NCBI GenBank assembly: GCA_014905825.1
Contig: JACGCN010000017.1
Span: 62,001-126,000 of the forward strand
Direction: 5' to 3'
DNA from: Lyophyllum atratum
Taxonomy: Eukaryota > Basidiomycota > Agaricomycetes > Agaricales > Lyophyllaceae
Length of the DNA stretch: 64,000 nucleotides
Shown here: one piece after another, positions 55,380-64,000 of the stretch
Layout of the letters: each line of letters begins with the position of its first letter
Position numbering within the stretch: the stretch's first letter is position 1
Translations under genes and position numbers: made by a program
The notes under the pieces: model-generated
Databases searched by the model: none
The model's input: only the letters and a program-made list of their open reading frames with translations
What the model was told of the DNA's origin: nothing

Positions 55380-55761
55380 AGTCTCAGTGGAGTTCAGAAA
55401 GTGGTCAGTATGTTCTCGAACCCAGCTGTTGTGTACGCTAACCAGGAATTTCAGGCTCAGACAAGGAAAGGCTAGACTTTGACAGGGTGGTGCTCACCAC
55501 CAGGAATCAAGAGGAACAGAACTCTGAGTCTGGTGGTGGTTTGGAGATGGAGAGCCAGCAGATTTTGGACATGGGAGAGGAGTGGGGTTTGCCACTGGCC
55601 AGTACAGGAAGATGACCCAGGTTTCGGATGAGCTCGAGTCAGAAGAGGAGATGGATACGTCTCTTGACAACTGTCACTATACCAATGACTCACAGTTCAA
55701 GAAAGCAGACCTCACAGGAACCGAGAGGAAGGAGCCAGAAGCAATTTCCGACACAGGTGAG
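55380..55761 (+). other. Acidic coding-like stretch, unassigned
   Basis: Plus-strand frames ERLDFDRVVLTTRNQEEQNS and, after a frame change, DELESEEEMDTSLDNC lead to a good donor (CAG|GTGAGT near 55756). It may be a relict exon joined by rearrangement to the minus-strand transposase fragment that begins at the same place. Confidence 0.3.
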
Positions 55762-56784
55762 TTATCGTTTCACATCTGCGTACTGACCCTTCCTCTCTGT
55801 CTCCCACCGGTATCCAAGCAGCTTCAAATAACGGCGTGCGGTCCTCTCAGAAATAGTGCACGTGATGCCGTGCTTCTCCCGCACATCCTCACGCGTGAGA
55901 TAACTGACAAGCTTCTGCGCAGTAATTCCCTTTCCCAGCTCCTGAAGATGGAGGTTTACGTCGTTCATTAAGTCCTCGTCGACAAGCATTGTTTCGTTCC
56001 AGTCACCATAAGGATTTACTGGGAGCACGGTACGATCATCAACGAAGTGTCAACTAAGCTTTCGCAGCTGACGCGCACAGTATCTTCCTCGTCCAAGCGA
56101 GATTGATGCCTGGACAGAGGATGCGGCCCATTTACAGACGGTGACGGAGTGGGGGTTTGTGTAGAGGTTCAGCATGGTGCACATTCCTTCCATCCGTGTC
56201 CGGACAAAGACATCGAGATCGGGATCGTGATATCCTGCTCCTATCTTTCTAGGGATCTGGAGTTTATTCTGGATGTCCTTCAATGCATCTGATGCCATCA
56301 AGAGTGTCGGCGCTTCATGCAGCTTTCCTGGACGTTCGGACACGTCTCCTTCGATATCACCATGCCCTTCATCCCCCGGACTGGGACCCTCGTCATCCTC
56401 AACCTCAAGATCAGCCGCGTGGATCGCATTGTCATCGGGATCGTCTTGTGACTCGACGCGTACATCAGATACAAACTCAGGAAGTTCCGGCATGGTATAG
56501 AGTTGTTTTTCAGGCTCCAAAAGCTCCCTGACACGAAAATCGTGATAATAGCTCGGAGGTGGTGCATGGGTAGGTGCAGAGGCTATGGAAATGGATGCTT
56601 GGAAGGTCATCTGTTCGTGATGGGGAGTTTCTGCCATTTCGAAGTCGGTAGACTCGGATTCTCTTGCTTCACTTTCTGCAGTTGATGGAGCGGAAACTGA
56701 AGCCATAGCACGCTGGTATATTGAGTTCTTATGACCTGGGGTACTCTGTGTCGTGTTCACTGGGTTCTGCCGCATGGTGAGCAC
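55762..56784 (-). pseudogene. DDE transposase, N-terminal half only
   Basis: Frame 56050-56784 is an acidic, Ser-rich leader (EVEDDEGPSPGDEGHGD) ending with LGRGRYCARQLRKL. After a short break the next frame has L(P)VNPYGDWNETMLVDEDL, LQELGKGITAQKLVSYL and SERTARRYLKLLGYRWETER, a helix-turn-helix arrangement I recall upstream of a DDE endonuclease domain in basidiomycete transposases. It stops at KGQYAD (55762), where relatives continue into the catalytic domain, which is absent. Confidence 0.65.
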
Positions 56785-57269
56785 TTCATCAAGTTGGACT
56801 TCTAAGAACTCACATTTTCTTTCCCAGCTGCATCCTCAACTCGTGGTCTTTTGAACGCGCCCATGACCCTTCCCTTGAAGTTTTGGATAAGGTTCAATAC
56901 TGTCTTTCATTTGCGCGGCATACTGCGCGTTATGAGGGTGCAATGCAGGTTTTCAAGAGATTGCAAGGTGCAGACCTCATTGCTTCAACCGTTGTTTAGG
57001 CTACTACTAATTCACAAGGCAATATATTTTTGATCATACAATTGAATTGGTAGCTTCAGGATGTATGTAATGCAAATCTGGGGACCGATTGTGTCCGCAT
57101 TGCCTGAATACCGTGTATCGCGCCCTATCATGGTTCCAGAGGTCGCGTTTTGACGGATTTGGACTTGTCACGGCTGGCACGTGACGTTGGTGGGATATGG
57201 ACATCCCCTACCTTATCAATAAGCGGAGGAAAAGAAACTAACAAGGATTCCCCTAGTAACTGCGAGTGA

Positions 57270-57784
57270 CACAAGGTGTCAAGGACAGTATTTTGATGAA
57301 ACAAAGCCTGATATTGTGAAGGTGCTCTTTGCGCAACACCACTATGATAAGTGAACATATAGTAAAGCAAATTTTGTATTTTGTTGAAACTCATAGTGTG
57401 AACAAATTCAGAATTTATTCCATAAAGAAATGTAAAAAAACATTCACAATATTTTCACAATATGATCAGTGAACACTTCATAATATGTTCACAATATAGT
57501 GAGGTATTCCAGACTATGGTGAAGATATGGTGAAAATATTTTGACTACCTGACTATATCGTGAACATATTATGAAATCTTCGCTGATTATATTGTGAAAA
57601 TATTGTGCAGGTTTTTTACATATCTTTAGACAATTAATTCTGAATTTGTTCACACTATGATTTTCGATGTAATACAGAATTGGGCCTATCATATGTTTAT
57701 TTATCATAGTGTTATCACACAAAGAGCACCTTCACAATATTTTCAGGCTTTGTCTCATCAAAATATTGTCCTGGGCACCTTGTG
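57270..57784. mobile_element. 515-bp foldback element with long inverted repeats
   Basis: Left and right halves are complementary over most of their length: CACAAGGTGTCAAGGACAGT and TTTTGATGAAACAAAGCCTG on the left match the reverse complement of the right end with a few changes. The inner 173 bp is a further palindrome shared with 47742-47914. No target duplication was seen. The ends begin CACAAGG, loosely like CACTA ends. It lies directly against the start of the second Plavaka remnant. Confidence 0.8.
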
Positions 57785-59670
57785 TATCCATAGGAAACAT
57801 AAGTAAGGCCATCCGTCGCAAGCCAAGCGCCCATGCTATAGTGTTGATTGGTTACTTACCTGTCGCCAAACTGGACAACTTCACCCACGAGAGCCGTTCA
57901 GTCGAGAAATACCGTGTTTTCCATTACTGTATGCGATGACTGCTTCATCCTTTGATCAAAGCAGGAAAAGAAGGGGTTGAGCTTACATGCGCTGATGGCT
58001 TCATCCGACGTGTCTTCCCAATTCTTGCTGCATACATCGCCAATTTTCCAGAGCAGTGTCTTGTCGCGTGCTGCAAAGAAAGTTACTGTCCCAAGTGTTG
58101 AACTCATCCTGACGAAAGACAAGATCCCCAACCTGGAACGCCCCGTAATCAGGAACGGAGCAAAGCCGTTTTGGAGCAGAAGAGAACAGGACGACACGTA
58201 TAGGTATTCGCGGACGAGGGCTTCCGTGCTGTATTCCATCCTTTCTGGGCAGACCTGCCTCACACGAACATCTTCACATGCTTTACTCCCGATATCCTTC
58301 ATCAGCTCCACAAGGGTGTTTTCAAGGATCATCTCATGAGCTGGTGTGTCGAGGTGGCGGGGGCTGACGAGATCGATGCCAGGTTTCGTGCTATGACTGG
58401 GTATCCAGGCCTCCGATACTTCAAGAATGGCATCTCCTTCATTTTGCAGTGGACTGGGCGGGAGCACAAAGAAATGCAGAGGGTTTTCGTCAGTCTTCTC
58501 GGAGGAGCGGTCCAACCAGTGATTCTTTGTACAGCAGCGGCGGTCGTGGATTTCATCTACTACGCACAGTTGCACATCCACACCTCAAAAACCCTGGCAG
58601 CATTGGAGGGAGCACTGAAGACGTTTCATGAGAACAAGGATATCTTTGTTCATGAGGGCGTTCAAGAACACTTCAACATTTCCAAACTTCACCAAATGCT
58701 ACACTATGTTGATGCCATCAAGTCCCGTGGCTCTGCTGATGGCTACAACTCTGAGTCGCCTGAGTGCCTTCACATTGACTATGCTAAGGACGCGTACCGA
58801 GCCACCAATAAATGGGAATATGTCAAGCGAATGACTATTTGGCTTGGGTGCCAGGAGGCGGTAGCCCAGTATTCGGTGTACTTGGACTGGATCTCCCAAT
58901 GCGACCATCGGATTCCTGATCCAAATGACGGCGACTCTGATGATGGAGATATGGATGAGTTATCGCTGAACCCTCGTATGCCCAAGGCCCCGGCATCATC
59001 CACACACACCCTTTCTTTAAACCCTGGCTTCTGGCAGCTGGACTTGACAACAATCTCGTCTCGCTTCAAAGCTCCCAACTTCCTTCCCTTACTTACCAGC
59101 TTTATTCGCAAATTCTGTCCTGCGCCCAAGAACCCAACGCTTCCAAACTACACTGACCGATTTGACCTGTTTAAAAAATTATCCATCCACATTCCCGATC
59201 TTCCTGCCGTTGGCCGCTTCAAATCCTGTGATCGTGTTCGATGCACTTCAATGGTTCCCGCCACCCTCGGAAGACCTGCTGTTGCGGCTCACTTTGATAC
59301 AGTCTTGGCACGCCGAGATGACGAGCTTGACAATGAGGTGACCCGGGGAACAGCTTTGCAAGGTATGGCCCACATTTGCTTTACGGTTGGCTACAATTGA
59401 ACGATCTGCTACCAAAGGACTCTGTGTCGCTCAAGTTAGGGCTATCTTCACCCTTCCCAAGCATCTCCAAGCCCTGCTGTTACCACAGAGGCTGGCCTAT
59501 GTCGAATGGTTTACACCTTTGCGAACCCCCGATCCGGATTCAAAGCTCCATTCAGTATCTCGCTCTATCCGGCAGCATGCTCCTGTCTCTGCCATTATTT
59601 CTCTCTAGGATATCGTTAGCAGTTGCCACCTTTCTCCGAAGTATGGTACTCGCCATCATGTAGGCTCATG
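57785..59670 (+). pseudogene. Plavaka (CACTA-like) transposase pseudogene 2
   Basis: The reading starts inside the protein ([20 protein letters not shown]) right at the foldback element and continues [107 protein letters not shown] and [19 protein letters not shown]. The last part is 59400-59610 (RAIFTLPKHLQALL). Stops at 57937 (TGA) and near 58101, and a TGA at 59398, break it; the N-terminal third is missing. It belongs to a different Plavaka branch from pseudogene 1. Confidence 0.85.
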
Positions 59671-62600
59671 GACCTTGGACACGGCCCTTGAGGTATGCAA
59701 GACCTTTACTCTAAACAAGTATATCCATATGGGAACATTCTACGAGCATCACTCGCACCTCTTTAACTAGTTCTGTTCCTTTCTATTCTTTTATTCTGTC
59801 TCGCTGGTAAGAAGGTGGTCTGTTCTGCTTCAAAACCCACACTACGTCTCAGCATAGTCTGGTAGGAATACATTTGTATTTAAATATGTGATAGCAAGGT
59901 ACTACAAATCAGAATCCGGGCCGCGTACAGTCCAACGGACGCGACGCAACGTGTTCATCGTGTCTGCTCCTTCGTCTAGGGAGGTATCGGCATCAGTGAA
60001 CGCCCGGGATGACGCAAATCTCAAGGAGAACTCACGAATACACTGCAGGGCTACATCTCCCAAATGTACCACACATCAGAATCGGGCCTCCTATACAACG
60101 GCGTTATGCAATGCATTCGATGTGTCTTGTCCTTCATCTGCGAAAATTTTGTAACACCCACCGCCGACCGGGATGAAGCAAAGCGAAGCTGGACTCACGA
60201 AGCTATACTCAGGGAATGATGACGTCAGTGGACCGCGCATCTGGCTCAAATGCGCGGTCGCCTAACGTCATGCACGAGAAAAGGCCTCAAGGTGGTCTTG
60301 CAGTTGCAGGGAGTGGGGACGCCAGCGATGAGTATGGAGTGGACAGCGCGGGTAAAAGAGGTGGCGACACCGTGTCCGGTTATGGGCAGGCCCCTGTGGA
60401 TGTCGAGTTGGAAAACCAATACTTATTCAGCGACTCCGAGGGGAGAAGGAGCAGGGATAAGAACATACTATGTGCACCCTGGTAGTACCGGCTTACTAGA
60501 ACTGCCGATGTGCCATCAGCTCGACTTGTACGGGTGCATGAACTGAGGGGTCAATAAGTAGGTGAAGATTGGAGCAGATGGAAGTCGGAGTCAAAGGTGT
60601 CGCACATTCCCACAACGCATGTACCATTCTTGTGACGCCCGAGGTGGGTACCCCGATATGTGAGAGAGTGACAAGCTACTTACGCGCTACACAGCCAGCC
60701 ATTTTCTATCAATAGCAATCCTGTTTACAGTGGTCTACAAAGGTGCCGCCGTGTCTATGATGGCCTACAGTTGCCCTACAGACGCAACACGGCCTACATA
60801 AATAAGGCCAATCTACGGCCAAATAGCTTTTTCCTGATGCACACATACGATCATTGTCGGGACTTACCGAACAATGCTGACGCCTGGTTGACAGATGCTG
60901 AGCCACGTTGATGGCTGATGATGGCCATTGATGGCACTGGCGGGCATACCCGGTGCCGGCTTGGGAACAAGTCTACACATGATTTGGGGGAATGTTTAAT
61001 GGCGGATCGCGGAAATGAGCCTTTTGAGCCTTGTTAGGCTGAATCAGGTGCTGATTGATCAAGCCTAATAAGGCTTGTTTATTGGGTAAGCCAGGTGGAA
61101 GAGATTTGGGACTTGTCACACGTCATAAAGAATTTTGAAGAGTGTGACAAACCAAGAAGTCGCGACCGAAAAAATGCCTTTTTTTCGCGCCCTGCGGGAT
61201 CATATGAATGCCTATGTATAAAGAACTAATATTCCACCACTTCTCCGAGTAGAGGTTATTTTTTGTCTTCTACCCGGTATGTTTGAAGAGATTTCCCCTT
61301 GGTCACACCTCACCACAGGTCTTGAAGAGATGAAGAGATCAAACAAATGGTCACACGTCACATTGCCTGAAGACAGTTGGCGAGTTTTCGCCCCACTCAC
61401 ATGGTTCTCAAAAAGGAAATTCTGAGTCAGCACTCGAACTGGCAGTCAACTCAGTGAACCACCATTGTTCGAGGCAAACCAGTGGCGTTGCAACGATCAT
61501 GAAGTGCTCTCACCAAGTCTGAACCTATACCTAGTCCCGGCTTGTTGTAAAATAGTGATGTCAACAGACTCGTAGTGATCAAAATGTAAAGAAATTCATT
61601 TTAGTCTATTGAGTAGTACAAATGAGTTATCTATCTATAGTACTGTATATACCGAGATCAGACTCTCATCACGGCAACCGACGCGACGAGATAGTCAACA
61701 ACGTAGGTGATGGGTGTGGTGTACCACGCGGTCAGTGCCGAGGACGAGTGGTGGGGCGCTTTCGCAAAGTGGGCCGTGTCCGCGAGATGGGGCATGTTTG
61801 CGAGATGGCGTGTTTGTAGTTATGTTTGCCGAGGTGGAGGTGTTGGAGTTGACCGGCCGAGGCCCAAAAGCTCTATATTTAGACTTGTTTATTTTCCCGA
61901 TCACTGACTTGCCGCCCTTGCCGTAGTCAATTTTCCGTCTCATTTCTATCCCTTTGCACCTATATATTTGATGAGCTACGTACTGGTACAGTAGTGGAAT
62001 ACATTATCTTAACCCCCCCTCACCTTGTCCCTTCCCCTCGAGCCTGGTTTCCAACAGGAGGGCGAAACGAGGGCAAGTGAAGTCTGCTGCAGACGTGCGG
62101 CGGGTGGTAAAATGATCTGCTGGGGGGTCGGTGTGGGCGGTCGATGGAGGGTGAGGCGGCGACGGTCGTGGTTCAGGAACACGACGCGTTGATCAATCAT
62201 CGAATGAAATTCACGCGTCTATTGTCGCACGTGCTGGCCTGGCCAGCTCGACCTGAAACTGAGCTGAACGGCTTACGCAGCAGATTTCCTTTTTCGGAGA
62301 CACGTGAGTGGGGCGGAAACTCAAAGACTCCTGAAGACTAGGTCGAATCAGTACAGTACAATCAAAATTCTACCGAGAGATAAATGTTGAAGATATCATA
62401 AATTCAATCCTGGTAATGTCGTCGGATACAGGTTGGACTTATTTTGAATATCATCAGCATATATTCTCGCTACAATCGGGGGCTATATAAGCCCGTGTCC
62501 CCGGTGTATATGTGCTCAAATGCATATCACAAGGATGATAAGTATGTACAAGGGGAAAGAGATATGCTTGGATGCCAAGAAAAAAGTACAGATACAAGAA

Positions 62601-62703
62601 TGACAACTCTTGGTGTACAAGAACTGGAGCCTGCTTAGATTCTACTGTGTGCAATAATCGGAGCCAAAGCCTCGATTCAAAGATCCTAAGTTCTTGAAAC
62701 CCT
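59671..62703. other. Largely featureless intergenic region
   Basis: No gene could be supported. Short frames near 59,890, 60,220 and 61,700 lack family signals. Visible structures: a hairpin at 60219-60270 (GACCGCGCAT paired with ATGCGCGGTC inside an ACGTCA pair), a small stem-loop AAGCCTAATAAGGCTT near 61064, and GTCACAC words repeated near 61120-61370. Confidence 0.45.
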
Positions 62704-63999
62704 TTACACAGACACAATAGGATGTCGCCTCGACCCCGGTCCCGCACTCCTTCCAATTGATGACGACGCGACCGCGATAGTCGACGCTGTGCGCGCCTTG
62801 ATGGATCTGCTAGGCACCACTGACTCCGCTACAGGTTTATCTTTGAAGCTCAGAAGATCATACAACGACGCAATCTGGTCACCCTACAAGCAAGTAAATC
62901 AAAAACAACCCAAAGGTTAGCCAGCACAAAATTCCTACCTTCTGCTCCAGGATATTCACAACCTCCTTCAGATGTTTTGCAAGGATATTCCGGCGTGGAA
63001 CGTCCGATACAGCATCCATGTCCTTATACTGATCCGCTAGCTCTATGTAAATCCTTTACAAAAGCGGAAGCAGGAAAAAATCAGCTCATTGAGGATCCAG
63101 AGACCATACCCCAGTAACTCACCCTTTGTAGTGCGTGAAATCATCCTCCAACTCCCTGATGATTCGCGCAATCACCGTCTGTGGTGGCGGTCCCTCCCGC
63201 TGCGCCCGCATCCTCCATGAGCTTGGCTCCTTCGAAAAGGTCACACGCTCGCCTTCCCTCTTTCCCTGCCGATCCTCTGGCTGTTCTGACCCCTCTGCGA
63301 ACCCCTCATCATCGTCATCATCTTCTTCCTCATCCGCTCGCTGGTCCCTAAACCGCGAAGGAATCCACGAAGTTTCTGCGTTCTCATCCACACTCGCACG
63401 CCGGCGCCGGTGACACACCCCGCATGTCTTCGTATTATGCTCCGGCGCAGAGAAGAATAATCGTTCGAGATGTGTACCCCTGATCTGCGGAAATGGAGTC
63501 TCATCAGCCGGATTCGTAGGATGAGCCTGAGGGCGGCGGGTTTGACGCTGCTGGTGGTTGGTAGTAGGCGCGACAGCTCGTCCCGATAACGCTGCCTGTG
63601 CATGGGGAGCTCTTATGCTCTGGTGCTGCGAGGCTGCTGCCATTGACCGTCCAGGGGAATCCTGTCGATGGCTATCCTCTCCATGAGGGTCCAGATTGTC
63701 GTCCTCATCTGAAGCCTCCTGGACGGTCGCGCGGTATCTGAGTCTGGTAGGAGTGGACACATGTCCCGCCGATTCTGAGCCCGATCTTTCTATGGACCTG
63801 CGCTCCTCTACTTCTGCAGAGATTCGTTCAAACTCTGCAGAGTCGATAAAATGCCCTGACGTCGGCTGGGAGGACTGCGGGAGATGGCTGGAGCCGAGCG
63901 TTGCGTAGTCAGTCCGCGTAGTCGTAGTCCTGTCTCCAAGTCGGGTGCCCGCATTGGCGTTCTCATTCCTAGAAGACCCGAGGATCGAGGCTGGATCAA
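62704..63999 (-). CDS. Cep57-type microtubule-binding domain protein (spindle-pole-like), 5' end outside the window
   Basis: Exons resolve as 62704-62883, 62939-63053 and 63123 to beyond the right edge, with GT-AG introns of 55 and 69 bp. The visible N-terminal part is Ser/Arg/Gln-rich and disordered. The C-terminal part has RGTHLERLFFSAPEHNTKTC and CGVCHRRRR (a Cys/His pair typical of the domain), an acidic linker, then QTVIARIIRELEDDFTHYKG, IYIELADQYKDMD and LKEVVNILEQKGDQIASLYD, a helical region like the Cep57 microtubule-binding domain. In fungi this domain is found in spindle pole body proteins of the Ppc89 type, so a role in anchoring at the spindle pole is likely but inferred. Confidence 0.75.
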
Positions 64000-64000
64000 A

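Noticed and set aside
57898..58581. 227-codon minus-strand frame
   Set aside because: It is the reverse complement of well-supported Plavaka coding sequence on the plus strand and has no family signal of its own.

Overview
This is nuclear DNA from a filamentous basidiomycete, most likely an agaricomycete. Coding regions are split by many introns of about 45-60 bp. Several products belong to families concentrated in Agaricomycetes: four-helix/pseudokinase proteins, Plavaka transposases, TET/JBP-like dioxygenases and DUF6532 proteins. Everything here was read by eye. Exon joins marked as resolved were checked for frame and splice sites; other gene limits are approximate.

Region 1 (about 1-15,000) is gene-dense. 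It holds a TKL-like kinase with a C-terminal C1 zinc finger (+), a large minus-strand gene joining an MLKL-NTD/MCAfunc-like helical domain to a kinase-like domain, an ACOT9-like acyl-CoA thioesterase (-), a multi-pass membrane protein (+) and a Vps39/TGFBRAP1-family tethering subunit (+) that seems to lack its N-terminal CNH domain.

Region 2 (15,200-24,400) is the main find. A hAT-like MITE (8-bp target duplication) is followed by a SAP-like gene cut by a 6,304-bp LTR element. The element has two 403-bp LTRs that look identical and a 5-bp target duplication (TCGCA). It has no visible gag-pol. Its inside is almost filled by one minus-strand ORF of 1,745 codons. That ORF carries fragments of at least three unrelated host genes, all sense: carbamoyl-phosphate synthase (URA2/CAD), mitochondrial processing peptidase beta and elongation factor 2.

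Region 3 (24,600-41,500) is minus-strand accessory genes invaded by transposons. It includes a DUF6532 gene with five tandem copies of a small exon-intron unit and a second hAT-like element in one of its introns, an AT-hook/Cys-cluster gene, a truncated Copia element that cuts a second DUF6532-like gene, and a TET/JBP-like 2OG-Fe(II) dioxygenase gene.

Region 4 (41,500-60,000) is a transposon graveyard. It holds a Ulp1-like protease pseudogene, two Plavaka (CACTA-like) transposase pseudogenes, a 524-bp TA-flanked element nested in the first of these, a 515-bp foldback element by the second, a second truncated Copia copy, a dead Tc1-like transposase and the N-terminal half of another DDE transposase. 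Region 5 (59,700-62,700) is mostly empty. The right edge enters a minus-strand gene with a Cep57-type microtubule-binding domain, probably a spindle-pole protein.
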